The notes: generated from the sequence alone by a model not told the origin. Numbered from the stretch's first letter, positions 8,122 through 17,627 are shown. The stretch: DNA of 64,000 nt from Bradyrhizobium cenepequi (GCF_020329485.1 NZ_JAGKJI010000035.1:1-64000), one strand, 5' to 3'. Numbers and translations: made by a program.

Positions 8122-9435
8122 CCGACAAATCATCAGGCGGCGAAGTCCGCACCCTGCGCAATCACCTGATCGGCGGCGCTGTCATCGCGATGGTCTTGAC
8201 CCTCGGCATCGGCGGCTGGGCCGCCACCACCGAACTATCCGGCGCCGTGACCGCGTCAGGATTGGTCGTCGTCGATTCCAACGTCAAGAAAGTCCAGCAC
8301 CTGACCGGTGGAATCGTCGGCGAGTTGCTGGTTCGCGAGGGTGACCACGTCCGAGCGGGAGACACCCTCGTTCGGCTCGACGAAACCGTGCTGCGCGCGG
8401 GGCTTGCAATTTACACCAAGGGCCTCGACGAGATGCGGGCCCGCAAGGCCCGCCTTGCCAGCGAACGTGACGGCGCCGAGCGCATCGTGGTCGCACCCGA
8501 TCTGCTCGATGCACCGCCATCGCCGGAATTCGCCTCGGCGTTGCAGAGCGAGACCAAATTGTTCGAGCTGCGGCGCGCGGCGCGCGGCGCGCCAGGGCCA
8601 GAAATCCCAGCTTCGCCAGCGGATCGCCCAGCTTGACGACGAAGTCCGCGGCTATGCCGCTCTGCAGCAGGCCAAGTCGGAGGAGATCGAGCTGATCCAG
8701 CGCGAACTGGTCGGCGTGCGGGCGCTGTGGCAGAAGAATCTGATCCAGATGAACCGGCTGACGCTGCTGGAGCGCGAGGCCGCCCGTCTCAAGGGCGAAC
8801 TCGCCCAGTCGATCGCCTCCACCGCGCAAGTGCGCGGCAAGATTTCCGAGATCGAGCTGCAGATCCTTCAGATCGATCAGGACCTGAGCAGCGAGGTCGC
8901 AAAGGAATTGCGCGAGATCGACGGCAAGATCGGCGAGTTCGTGGAGCGCAAGGTGACGGCCGAGGATCAGCTCAAGCGCGTCGACATACGCGCGCCGCAA
9001 AACGGCGTCGTCCACCAGCTCAACGTGCACACGATCGGCGGGGTGGTGAGCCCGGCCGACCCCGTCATGCTGATCGTGCCGGAGGCCGACCTGCTCACGG
9101 TCGAAGCCAAGTTTTCGCCGCAGGACATCGACCAGCTCTATGTCGGACAGGTTGCGAGCCTGCGGTTTTCCGCCTTCAATCAGCGAACCACCCCGGAGAT
9201 CCAGGGCGCGATCAGCCGCATCTCGGCCGACGTGACGTCGGATCAGCGCACCGGGCAGAATTTCTATACGGCGCGGCTTTCGATCCCGCCCGAGGAACTG
9301 GCGCGATTGGGCACTGTCAAGCTGCTTCCCGGAATGCCCGCGGAAATTTTTGCCAGGACCTACGATCGGAGCGTGCTGTCCTATTTCGTCAAGCCGTTGT
9401 CGGATCAGATCGCGCGTGCGTTTCGCGAGCGCTGA
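8118..9435 (+). pseudogene. HlyD/PrtE-family membrane fusion protein, frameshifted
   Basis: The ATG at 8118 overlaps the stop of the ABC transporter by four bases. The N-terminal part has a single membrane segment (NHLIGGAVIAMVLTLGIGGW) and the first biotinyl-lipoyl half. The frame is lost in a GCGCGCGGCGCGCGGCGCGC tract at about 8573-8595 and resumes in the next frame with a long coiled coil (SEEIELIQRELVGVRALWQ onward). It then continues through VDIRAPQNGVVHQLNVHTIGG and LLPGMPAEIF to the end at 9435. It would connect the inner-membrane ABC transporter to a TolC-type channel. Slipped-strand change in the GC repeat is the likely lesion. Confidence 0.82.
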
Positions 9436-9446
9436 CGGCCTCGCCG

Positions 9447-9645
9447 CTACTCGACCGGGTGGCCGATCATTGCGGTGAGTTCGCGCACCAGGCGATCCGA
9501 CATCTGCCCGGTCATCGGCAACTGCGGTCGCGCTCGAATTTCGCAATCGCGGCCTGGGTGTCCGCACCGATGGTGCCGGTCGGGCCGCGGCAGTGCGACC
9601 ACGGATCCGAACATCGGCGATGGATGCCGTCCAGCCTGCAGGAAC
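9447..9645 (-). pseudogene. peptidoglycan-binding-domain protein, C-terminal remnant
   Basis: On the minus strand one frame reads GTIGADTQAAIAKFERDRS and, one base off, the next reads LPMTGQMSDRLVRELTAMIG and ends at a TAG (9447-9449). Joined, these match the repeat of PG_binding_1 domains (G-x-x-G-x-x-T-x-x-A-I-x-x-F-E-R...LP-x-T-G-x-x-S-D-R-L-V-R-E-L). Only the tail is present and it carries a one-base deletion, so it is a fossil. Confidence 0.55.
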
Positions 9646-9767
9646 AGCGCGTTGGCGATGATGCGATGACCGCGGCAGCCGCCAGCAAGCTGGCCGCGGT
9701 CGGCCGTGCTCGAGGCCGTATCCCGTCAAATCCACTGGAACCGCATCATGATCTTATCTTTTCGTTT

Positions 9768-9816
9768 GAGCATGATCTTTTCGGAAGACCGGTTTCCATT
9801 TTTCCGGATCATGCTC
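9768..9816. repeat. intergenic palindromic repeat common in Bradyrhizobium
   Basis: GAGCATGATC at 9768-9777 and its exact inverse GATCATGCTC at 9807-9816 flank an inner pair TTTTCGGAA / TTCCGGA. Repeats of the form GAGCATGATC-TTTTCGGAAAACCGG-...-GATCATGCTC occur in many intergenic copies in Bradyrhizobium and relatives (recall, not searched). Only one copy is seen in this window. It probably forms a hairpin at the end of transcripts. Confidence 0.7.
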
Positions 9817-10521
9817 TAGAACAGGATATCTTCGAGTTAGGCCGCGCCTCCGATGGGTCGCGGATTTCGTCTTCGTGGCGGACGTCAGCGCGGATGAATT
9901 CAGCTTCCACGCCAACATTGCGGAGCTCCCGGCCAGGGCTCCGCGCGAAGGGATCTGGATTGTCGAGGTTGAGCGTTGCCGGCGCGATCTGGTCGCGTAG
10001 CGCGAGGATCGCGAAGATCGGCTCCAGGCCACCGGCGGCACCGAGCGGATGGCCGGTGGCGGACTTGGTTGAACTGACGGCGACGCCGCCATTGGTGCCG
10101 AAGATTGTCTTGATTGCTTCCAGTTCGCCGTGATCGCCGACGGGGGTCGACGTCGCGTGCGCGTTGAGATACTGGATGTTGCGCGCGGAAATTCCCGCCG
10201 GCTGCAAGGCGATTTGCATCGCCCGCTTGGCGCCATCCCCGTTTCGCGCCCGGCGATCATGTGAAACGCATCCGACGTGGTGCCGTAGCCGATCTATTCT
10301 GCAATCGGCTCCGCACCCCGCGCCAGCGCGTGATCGAGCGACTCGATCACCACGACGCCAGCGCCTTCCCCCATTACGAATCGGTCGCGGTCGAACGGCC
10401 GTGACGCGCGCTCCGGCGTGTCGTTGAAGCCCGACGAAAGTGCGTGAGCTGCCGTGAAGCCGCCGAGGCTGACGCGATCAATGCAGGCTTCTGCGCCGCT
10501 GCAAATCGCGGTGGAATGCAT
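9809..10521 (-). pseudogene. beta-ketoacyl-ACP synthase II (FabF-like) remnant
   Basis: The minus strand encodes the C-terminal two thirds of a FabF-type condensing enzyme. The upstream piece has SGFNDTPERASRPFDRDR and FVMGEGAGVVVIESLDHA and ends at a TAG (about 10296). The next frame resumes with the first catalytic-His motif NAHATSTPVGDHGE, then SSTKSATGHPLGAAGG and LALRDQIAPATLNLDNP. The nucleophile Cys region is missing, there is at least one stop and one frameshift, and the C-terminal end is scrambled. It sits next to remnants of an SDR and a molybdopterin enzyme. Confidence 0.75.
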
Positions 10522-10529
10522 ACTTCGAC

Positions 10530-10655
10530 CAGCTCCTTACAGTTCTTTTTTGGAACCAGTCAAGCCTTCCGCGGCGAACTTCTTCGCGATCTCCGCGCCG
10601 ATGTAGTCGCCGGCGCCGACGACCACGGCGGTAGCGTTTCATTGCGTCATCATGG
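10530..10655 (-). pseudogene. short-chain dehydrogenase N-terminal fragment
   Basis: On the minus strand the frame AVVVGAGDYIGAEIAKKFA has the Rossmann-fold opening of short-chain dehydrogenases (G-x-G-x-x-I-G). An early stop lies just after the first codons and the frame ends after about 30 residues with no catalytic YxxxK. It is a fragment inserted between the FabF and molybdopterin-enzyme remnants. Confidence 0.5.
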
Positions 10656-11757
10656 TGCTCCTTGATCGGCCTTCCGCTGGCTCAGCTTGGCGATGCGGCA
10701 CGGCAATCCCTTCAGGTGCGGGATACCCTGCTCGCGATCGAGGTAGTCCTCGTCGTCCGGACACAGCATGGCGTCGGCTAACCGGAGCGCATCGGAAAGC
10801 TTCCGGTCGAGACCCCACTCGGCTTCGGGCCGCCACCAGCCGTGCGGGATACGGACGAGCCCGTCCGGCATGCTGTCGCGGACGCCAACCTTGATCTCGA
10901 TGCGACCAGTCGGACTCTCGACGGCGACCCACTCTCCGACGACGCCGGCTCGGGCCGCGGTCGTCGGGCTCACGAACAATATGGGCTCCGGCTTGCGCTT
11001 ACGCAGCTCGGGAATGTGGCGACCGCCGGTTTGGAAGTATTCGTCCTCGCGCACGCCGGTGAACATCTTCAGCGTATATTCTGGGTCCACCGGCGGATCG
11101 GGCCGATAATAGGGGAGCGGATCGAAGCCCAGGCTCTCGAGAACCGACGACTTCAGCTCGACCTTTCCGCTCGGCGTCGCGAAGCAACCTTTCGTACTTC
11201 TTGAAGCCGGGCCGGTACGCGTAGACTTCGTAGGTCTCGGCGAACTCCTCGAAGCCCATGCCGACCTTCTCCAGCCGCCAGTCGTAGAGCGCTTCGAGCG
11301 TCGGCCACGGCACGACGTCGGAACGCCCCAGCGCGTCGGCCGTCCGCTTCCAGAATTCGAACGTACTCTTGCACTCGCCCGGCGGCTCCATCGCCTTCTG
11401 GGACGGACGATAGACCGACGACCACCCGTAACCCTCCATGATCCAAGGCTTTTCGAGCCAACTATCGGCAGGTAGCACGTAGTCGGCGAGTTGCGCCGTC
11501 GGCGTCATGAACTGCTCATGGATTACGTTGAGGTCCTGGTTCAGCAAAGACTTCAGGATGAGCGGCATGTTCGCGTAGCTCATCAGGGTGTTGTTCCCGA
11601 GCGAGAACAGCGACTTGACCGGATACGGCCCCTTGCCGGCCATGGCCTTGAAGACGGTCGACGGATTCGCCATGAAGCAGCCGGTGAGCTGAATCGAGCG
11701 CCTCGCGCCGGACTGAGGGCTTCGCGTCGTCCGGCCATCGCACCCTGTCGCCCTCAA
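10650..11757 (-). pseudogene. molybdopterin oxidoreductase (DMSO-reductase family), C-terminal part, frameshifted
   Basis: The upstream frame carries FKAMAGKGPYPVKSLFSLGN and PTAQLADYVLPADSWLEKP. The downstream frame carries the molydopterin-dinucleotide-binding domain with FTGVREDEYFQTGGRHIP and EWVAVESPTGRIEIKV. The two are joined by a frameshift at about 11182-11190; between them the sequence ATPSGKVELKSSVLESLG is recoverable. Complete family members are about 700 residues or more; here only about 360 remain and the N-terminal Fe-S and catalytic regions are absent. The substrate cannot be told. Confidence 0.78.
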
Positions 11758-11809
11758 ATGGATTGCGCAGGCGACGCAATCCGACGGCCGTATTAATTCC
11801 GCTCCTTCG

Positions 11810-12572
11810 GTGTTCCGACCCGAAGCCCTGTTAAGGGAGGCGCGCCGGCAGAGGCAGTTGCCGCTCGTCGCTGTCCCCGAAATCTGCGTGCTCGATCCAG
11901 ACGGTGATGTCGCCCGTCACCTCAAGCGGACGGACGCCGGCAAGGTCCATGAAGGATGGGCCTGCTATCATACCGAGCTGCTCGCCTCCGAACTTGACGG
12001 CCTTGGCGAGGTCGGCATCGTCGGCTGTGCCGTAGGCGCGCCGTTCGCGGTACTCGTGGCCGAACAGCTTTTTGCGTCCGGCTGTCGGCTGCTCGTCAGC
12101 GTCACGTCCGCCGGACAAATCACCCCGATCGGACCAACCCCATACTTTGTCCTGATCGATCGAGCGTTGCGCGACGAGGGAGCGAGCTACCACTATCTTC
12201 CGCCGTCGAAGTTTGCCGATGCCCCGATGGGAAGCTGCTCGCAGGCGTGGAGGACAGCGTTCGCGCGCTGCCGACCATCGCGCTCCACCGCGGAGCGACA
12301 TGGACGACGGACGCGCCTTACCGCGAGACCGAGGCCGCCATCTCGCACGCGCGCGATCTGGAGGTGCTCGCCGTCGAAATGGAAGCGGCAGCCCTGTATG
12401 CGTTCAGTGCCGCCACGGACAATCCGGTCGTGTGTTTTGCTCATGTCACGAACGCCATGGCGCAGACGGAAGGGGACTTCGAAAAAAAGGAGAGGCCGAT
12501 GGCGCGAAGGCGACGCTTGCCGTCCTCTCCGCGACAGCGCGCGCCTGGTTCACGGACCGGGAATTAGATTGA
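11810..12572 (+). pseudogene. nucleoside phosphorylase family protein, two frameshifts
   Basis: Frame one (from a GTG at 11810) contains VGCAVGAPFAVLVAEQL and VSVTSAGQITPIGP. After a one-base loss near 12229 the second frame continues with ALPTIALHRGATWTTDAPYR and LAVEMEAAALYAF, the family's base/ribose-binding Met-Glu motif. A second shift in an A-run near 12483-12490 leads to the last piece, EADGAKATLAVLSATARAW. Reassembled, it is a normal-length PNP_UDP_1 protein, so decay is recent. Confidence 0.78.
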
Positions 12573-12638
12573 GCAGAGCCGACGAGATTACCTGCCAAGA
12601 TACTCGGCGCAAAATCTGAGTTGTCCATCATTGCAAGC

Positions 12639-12656
12639 TTGTCACTGCGCTGTCAC
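12639..12656 (+). promoter_or_regulatory. Pho box upstream of ptxABCDE
   Basis: TTGTCAC at 12639-12645 and CTGTCAC at 12650-12656 are 7-bp direct repeats separated by four bases, the layout of the PhoB-binding Pho box (consensus CTGTCAT-N4-CTGTCAT). The site ends 65 bases before the ptxA start and points towards it. It implies induction by phosphate starvation, fitting a phosphite-use operon. Matching was by eye. Confidence 0.7.
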
Positions 12657-12721
12657 GCGACCGCGGTAGGCGTATTGCCGATCGTAATCTGCCTGCTCAT
12701 CAAATTGCGAAAGGCAAATAC

Positions 12722-13564
12722 ATGGGCGACCGCGGCGAGGACGGTATTCTCGAGCTGGATAATGTCGGCGTCACCTATCCCGGCGGCGTCACCGCGCTGC
12801 GGGCAACCCGGCTTACCTTCCGTCGCGGCGAATTCACCGTGCTGCTCGGCCGTTCCGGGGCCGGAAAATCGACGTTGTTACGCACTGTCAACCATCTGGT
12901 CTTGCCGACCACGGGCCGCGTGATCTCGCGCGAGTTCGGCACCCTGGGGCCGGCCCATTCGCTGCGCCAGCACCGGCGCCGCACCGCTTTCGTTTTCCAG
13001 CATCATCAGTTGATCGAACGACATGCTGCGCTCGACAATGTGCTGACGGCACGCCTTGGGTTTCACGGGACGATCCGCAGCCTGTTTCCGTTGCCGCGTG
13101 CCGACATTGAGCTTGCGCTCCGCTGCCTCGATCGTGTCGGGCTCAGCGATAAGGCTCTCACCCGCGTCGATCAGCTCTCCGGCGGTCAGAAGCAGCGGGT
13201 CGGCATTGCGCGCGCGCTGGCGCAGGAGCCAGCGATGATCCTGGCTGACGAGCCGGTCGCCAGTCTTGATCCCGCGACCGCCGAGACCGTGCTCAACCTG
13301 CTGCGATCGATCTGCCGGCAGGATGGCATCGCCGCGGTCGTCTCGCTGCACCAGTTGGAATACGCACGACAATTTTCCGACCGCGTCATCGGGCTCGCCG
13401 ATGCCCAGGTGGTGTTCGACGGATCGGCGACGGAGCTGAATGATGCGCATCTTGGCCGCATCTACGGCGGTCAGGGCCGGCCGCCCGCGATAAACAAGAC
13501 CGACACGAACGAAGCATCCTTCGCCCCATCCTTCCTCGAACCCAGAATGGAGACGTCGCTGTGA
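12722..13564 (+). CDS. ptxA: phosphite ABC transporter ATP-binding protein
   Basis: A 280-residue ATPase that powers uptake of phosphite (phosphonate-type ABC importer, PhnC/PtxA family). It has Walker A GRSGAGKST at residues 43-51, the signature LSGGQKQRVGIARAL and Walker B AMILADEP. The length is close to known PtxA proteins. The next gene starts in a GTGA overlap with its stop, so translation is coupled. A Pho box lies just upstream. PhnC (phosphonate import) is the alternative name, but the downstream dehydrogenase and LysR gene identify the operon as ptx. Confidence 0.9.
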   Translation: MGDRGEDGILELDNVGVTYPGGVTALRATRLTFRRGEFTVLLGRSGAGKSTLLRTVNHLVLPTTGRVISREFGTLGPAHSLRQHRRRTAFVFQHHQLIERHAALDNVLTARLGFHGTIRSLFPLPRADIELALRCLDRVGLSDKALTRVDQLSGGQKQRVGIARALAQEPAMILADEPVASLDPATAETVLNLLRSICRQDGIAAVVSLHQLEYARQFSDRVIGLADAQVVFDGSATELNDAHLGRIYGGQGRPPAINKTDTNEASFAPSFLEPRMETSL

Positions 13565-14421
13565 AATACGTACTCGGATTCCTCGTCGGTGTGACGCTTG
13601 CCTTCGGGCTGGCGCGTCCGACGGTTGCAGCCGAAGCCGATCCGGCACTGCTGAAGGTGGCCCTGCTGCCGGACGAGAACGCTTCGGAATTGATCAAGCG
13701 CAATCAGCCGCTCAAGGATTATCTGGAAAAGGCGCTGGACAAGAAAATCGAGCTCATTGTCACCACCGATTATTCCTCGATGATCGAGGCCATGCGCTTC
13801 GGCCGCATCGATATCGCCTATTTCGGGCCGCTCTCCTACGTGCTTGCCAGGAGCAAGAGCGAGATCGAGCCGTTTGCCGCGATGATCTCAGGCGGCAAGC
13901 CGACCTATCGGTCCGTCGTGATCGCCAGCGTCAAGTCCGGGGTGACGAGTTTCGCTGACATCAAAGGCAAGAAGATGGTCTACGGCGACCGCGCCTCTAC
14001 CTCGAGCCACCTGATCCCGAAAACCATGCTGGCGCAGGCGGGCCTGCTGGCCGATCGCGACTACCAGCAGCACTTCGTCGGTTCGCATGACGCCGTCGCT
14101 GCAAACGTCGCCAACGGCAACGGGGACGCGGGAGGCCTTTCCGAGGTGATCTGGAACAGTCTCGTCGAGCGCAAGGTGATCGACGCAAGCAAGGTCAAGG
14201 TGCTCGGCTACAGCCAGGAATATCCGCAGTATCCCTGGACCATGCGCTCCGATCTGAAGCCCGAACTGAAGGACAAGCTACGCAATGCCTTCCTCACCCT
14301 GAAAGATCCCGCAGTGCTGAAGAACTTCAAGGCAGAGGGCTTCGCGCCGATCACGGACAAGGATTACGACGTGATCCGTGAGATGGGCAAGCTGCTGAAT
14401 CTCGACTTCGCAACGATGTAA
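13561..14421 (+). CDS. ptxB: phosphite-binding periplasmic protein
   Basis: A 286-residue substrate-binding protein with a GTG start that overlaps the ptxA stop. The signal peptide MKYVLGFLVGVTLAFGLARP is followed by the family motif LLPDENASELIKRNQPLKDY; DYSSMIEAMRFGRIDIAYFG and YGDRASTSSHLIPK form the ligand pocket of PhnD/PtxB proteins. It delivers phosphite from the periplasm to the PtxC permease. Assignment as PtxB rather than PhnD rests on the operon context. Confidence 0.9.
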   Translation: MKYVLGFLVGVTLAFGLARPTVAAEADPALLKVALLPDENASELIKRNQPLKDYLEKALDKKIELIVTTDYSSMIEAMRFGRIDIAYFGPLSYVLARSKSEIEPFAAMISGGKPTYRSVVIASVKSGVTSFADIKGKKMVYGDRASTSSHLIPKTMLAQAGLLADRDYQQHFVGSHDAVAANVANGNGDAGGLSEVIWNSLVERKVIDASKVKVLGYSQEYPQYPWTMRSDLKPELKDKLRNAFLTLKDPAVLKNFKAEGFAPITDKDYDVIREMGKLLNLDFATM

Positions 14422-14437
14422 GGCGGATCTGAGCACG

Positions 14438-15256
14438 ATGACCGACGTCGCGGTTCCCGGTCGCCCTGACAGCGGCGCGCGAGTTGCGGCATATGGCCAG
14501 GCGCGCCTGCGCGCCGTGGTCCATGCCGGCATCGTGCTCGCCGTCGTCGTTGCCGCGGCCTGGTATGTCAATCTCCTCGATTTTGCGACGCTCGCCAACG
14601 GCGTGCCCGCGATCCTCACGCTCGCGCGCGAGTCCTTCCCGCCGGACTTCGGCAACGCAATGCGCTGGTGGAAGCCGCTCGTCGATACCCTCGCCATGAG
14701 CATCGCCGGCACGGCCGTAGCTGTTCTGCTCTCCTTTCCACTGGCATTTCTCGCTGCGCGCAACACCTCGCCGCATCCGATCGTCTACCATTGTGCGCGG
14801 ACGCTGTTGAACTCCTTGCGCTCGGTCCCCGAGCTGATCATGGGCATCGTGTTCGTCGCCGCGGTCGGATTTGGTGCGCTTCCGGGCGTGCTGGCACTCG
14901 GCCTACATTCGGTCGGCATGGTTGGAAAATTCTTTGCCGAGGCGATTGAACACGTCGACGAGGCGCCGGTCGAAGCGGCGCGGGCGGCCGGCGCGATGCC
15001 GTTGCAGGTGCTCTATCACGCCGTACTGCCGCAGGTGTTGCCGCAGTTTGCCGACACCTCGATCTACCGCTGGGAGTACAACTTCCGCGCCTCGACCGTG
15101 ATGGGGATGGTTGGCGCCGGCGGCATCGGATTCGAACTGATGGGCGCGCTGCGCATCATGCAGTATCGCGAGGTCAGCGCGGTCATGCTGGTGATCCTGG
15201 CGATGGTCACAATCGTGGACTGGTTCAGCGGCTATCTGCGCCGCAGCTTCAAATAG
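14438..15256 (+). CDS. ptxC: phosphite ABC transporter permease
   Basis: A 272-residue inner-membrane permease of the PhnE/PtxC family with about six hydrophobic segments. The cytoplasmic coupling loop reads EAARAAGAMPLQVLYHAVLP (the EAA motif). It starts 16 bases after ptxB and is followed by a ribosome-binding site, AGGAAGGA, for ptxD. It forms the channel of the importer with PtxA and PtxB. Confidence 0.9.
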   Translation: MTDVAVPGRPDSGARVAAYGQARLRAVVHAGIVLAVVVAAAWYVNLLDFATLANGVPAILTLARESFPPDFGNAMRWWKPLVDTLAMSIAGTAVAVLLSFPLAFLAARNTSPHPIVYHCARTLLNSLRSVPELIMGIVFVAAVGFGALPGVLALGLHSVGMVGKFFAEAIEHVDEAPVEAARAAGAMPLQVLYHAVLPQVLPQFADTSIYRWEYNFRASTVMGMVGAGGIGFELMGALRIMQYREVSAVMLVILAMVTIVDWFSGYLRRSFK

Positions 15257-15267
15257 GAAGGACCGCA

Positions 15268-16275
15268 ATGGCGCAGATTGTCCTGACTCACAGGGTGCAC
15301 GAGGAGGTGCTGGAATATCTCGCGCCTTGCGGCGAGCTCGTTGCCAATCAGACAGCCGAGACGCTGCCGCGCGAGGAGGTGACGCGACGAGCGGCGAGCG
15401 CGGATGCGATGATGGCGTTCATGCCGGACAAGATCGACGCGGCATTCCTGGCAGCTTGCCCGCGGCTGAAGATCGTTGGCGCTGCGCTGAAGGGCTTTGA
15501 CAATTTCGATGTGGCCGCCTGCACCGCGCGAGGCGTCTGGCTCACGGTGGTGCCGGACCTTTTGACCGTCCCGACGGCAGAGCTGACGATTGGCCTGCTG
15601 ATCGGCATCACGCGCCAGATCCGGCAGGGTGACGGCTGGGTCCGCAGCGGCCAGTTTGCTGGATGGCGGCCCGAATTTTATGGACTAGGCATGGCGGGAT
15701 CGACCATCGGCATTGTCGGGATGGGGGCGATTGGCCAAGCCGTCGCCGATCGGTTGCGTGGCTGGGACGCCCGTATTCTCTACACGGATCGGGCGCGGAT
15801 CGCATCGGATGCCGAGGCGCGGCTGGGCCTTTCCTGGTGCGAATGCGAAGCGCTGCTGCGGCAGGCCGACGCCATCATCCTCGCGCTGCCGCTCACGGCC
15901 GAGACGCAACATCTCGTCAACGCCGAAAGCCTCAAGTTGACGAAGCACGGCACCTTCCTGGTTAATCCATGCCGCGGATCGGTGGTGGACGAAGCCGCAG
16001 TCCTGGCCGCGCTGCAGGCCGGCCAACTCGCGGGCTATGCCGCCGATGTGTTCGAGATGGAGGACTGGGCCCGCGCGGATCGTCCAACCAAGATCGCGCC
16101 GGCCTTGCTGTCGCGTCCCGACACGCTCTTCACGGCACATATGGGTTCGGCGGTACGGCGCGTCCGGCTCGCGATCGAGTTGCGGGCCGCCGCCAATATC
16201 CGCCAGGCTTTGCTGGGGCAACGGCCGGACGACGCCATCAATGATATTGCCGTGCTGAGGGAAACCGCATGTTGA
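15268..16275 (+). CDS. ptxD: phosphite dehydrogenase
   Basis: A 335-residue D-2-hydroxyacid-dehydrogenase-fold enzyme that oxidises phosphite to phosphate with a nicotinamide cofactor. Compared from memory with the Pseudomonas stutzeri enzyme, all known catalytic residues are present with a one-residue offset: Lys75 (ALKGFDNF), Arg236 (VNPCRGSVVDE), Glu265 (VFEMEDWARADRP) and His291 (FTAHMGSAV). The Rossmann motif GMGAIG is at 151-156. At the end of beta-2, where the P. stutzeri enzyme has Glu175-Ala176, this one has Asp174-Arg175, a position known to govern NAD versus NADP preference. The start follows a good AGGAAGGA site. The gene overlaps ptxE. Confidence 0.93.
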   Translation: MAQIVLTHRVHEEVLEYLAPCGELVANQTAETLPREEVTRRAASADAMMAFMPDKIDAAFLAACPRLKIVGAALKGFDNFDVAACTARGVWLTVVPDLLTVPTAELTIGLLIGITRQIRQGDGWVRSGQFAGWRPEFYGLGMAGSTIGIVGMGAIGQAVADRLRGWDARILYTDRARIASDAEARLGLSWCECEALLRQADAIILALPLTAETQHLVNAESLKLTKHGTFLVNPCRGSVVDEAAVLAALQAGQLAGYAADVFEMEDWARADRPTKIAPALLSRPDTLFTAHMGSAVRRVRLAIELRAAANIRQALLGQRPDDAINDIAVLRETAC

Positions 16276-17156
16276 ACCTGACCTGGGTGAGAACCTTTCT
16301 TGCCTTGGTGGAGTACAAGAGCTTTCAGGCCGCCGCAGATCAATTGCAACTTGCGCAACCGACGGTCTCGCAGCAGATCCGCAAGCTTGAAGAGCAACTC
16401 GGTGTGGTTCTTCTAACCCGTCGCCGCTCGGGCTGCGCGCCGACGCCGGCCGCCGCCGCGTTCATCCCCTATGCCGAAAGTCTCATCCGGATCCATCAGA
16501 GGGCGGTTGCGGCTGTGCAGCGCGGCGAGCAGCGGATCGGGGCAAGCTCGAACGTCGGAATCTACGTGCTTCAGCCCTATCTGAGGACTTATCTTGACGG
16601 GCGAGATCCGGTGTCATTCGACGTTGCGATCGACCGCAACCCGGTAATTGCGCAGAAACTATCGGATTCGGAAATCGACGTGGCCGTGATGGAATGGTGG
16701 GACAGGCGGCCGGGCTTCCTTTGGAAGGAATGGCGTCGCGAGCCGCTCGTCGTCATTGTCCGGCCTGCGCACCCCCTGGCTGATCGCCGGGAGATCCACA
16801 AGGACGAACTCGCAACGCTTGACCTGCTTGGTGGCGAGCCCGGCACAGGGACCGGCCGTTTGCTTGATGCCTATTTCGGGCCGGGCGAGCCAAGGCCGCG
16901 CGTTTCTCAACTGCAACTCGGCAGCACTGAAGCGGTCAAGCAGGCGGTGAAGGCGGGCCTCGGCGTTTCCCTGGTGCTGCGATCGGCCGTCGCCGAGGAG
17001 GTCGCCAGCGGCAGCCTGCGAGCGATACCCGTCAGGCCCGAGCTCAACAAGGACATCTTCGTGATCTGGCGCAATACAGGCAGCGCGGCATTTCCTCCCT
17101 TCGTATCTCATCTGATCCGCAACGATCTGCCGACGGACCCGGCTGCCTACGACTAG
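16269..17156 (+). CDS. ptxE: LysR-type regulator of the ptx operon
   Basis: A 295-residue LysR-family protein. The N-terminal winged helix-turn-helix is at about 3-62 (SFQAAADQLQLAQPTVSQQI), followed by the linker helix and a periplasmic-binding-like effector domain. The ATG at 16269 overlaps the end of ptxD by seven bases, so it belongs to the same transcript, as ptxE does in known phosphite operons. Its exact role in regulation is unsettled even in the type system; the Pho box suggests PhoB is the main switch. Confidence 0.85.
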   Translation: MLNLTWVRTFLALVEYKSFQAAADQLQLAQPTVSQQIRKLEEQLGVVLLTRRRSGCAPTPAAAAFIPYAESLIRIHQRAVAAVQRGEQRIGASSNVGIYVLQPYLRTYLDGRDPVSFDVAIDRNPVIAQKLSDSEIDVAVMEWWDRRPGFLWKEWRREPLVVIVRPAHPLADRREIHKDELATLDLLGGEPGTGTGRLLDAYFGPGEPRPRVSQLQLGSTEAVKQAVKAGLGVSLVLRSAVAEEVASGSLRAIPVRPELNKDIFVIWRNTGSAAFPPFVSHLIRNDLPTDPAAYD

Positions 17157-17335
17157 GCGGCGCTGGTCGCGCACAAACAGCGGTTTTTGGCTACCCGCCA
17201 TGGGCCCATCCCTCGCGCTCACTGCGCCCTAGCCTTCACACACATGACCGACTGTTGCCCAATCGCGTGACTAAAATCGGCGCGACGACCGTAACCTTTT
17301 CGAAGCTCGATCGAACCATTCCTATCGATGCCGCG

Positions 17336-17625
17336 CGATCCGTCGGGCGGCTACGGCGATCGAATTCCGCTACATCGCATTCGCCATCGCGGCGGGGAGC
17401 GCCGCAGCGATGTTCTACGTCGGCCTGTATCAGAGCCGTCTGGTCGGTCGCCTCGTCTGCCCGTTCCTCGGCGAGCAGTGCGAGGGCGTCGCCGACGCAC
17501 CGTTTGCGCGGCCCTTTGGCATTCCGGACGGCTACATCGGAGCCGCCCTGTATATCATGATCCTCAGTCTGTTGCTCGCGCAGCCCGCCCGCTGGGTTTG
17601 GATCGCGCCGTCGCCGGCATTCGGC
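17336..17625 (+). pseudogene. vitamin K epoxide reductase (VKOR)-like fragment
   Basis: In the frame containing ATG 17410 the sequence YIAFAIAAGSAAAMFYVGLY, then GRLVCPFLGEQCEGVADAPF and PFGIPDGYIGAALY, matches the first part of VKOR-family membrane proteins with their CxxLGxxCExV motif. The frame degenerates after about 17610, where a different coding segment begins, so the CxxC active-site half is missing. No clear start codon is visible. VKOR proteins reoxidise disulfide carriers; this piece is probably inactive. Confidence 0.5.
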
Positions 17626-17627
17626 CG

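Noticed and set aside
8284..9735. A 483-codon minus-strand frame across the HlyD gene
   Set aside because: It is antisense to a recognised HlyD-type protein and consists mostly of Arg/Leu-rich noise.
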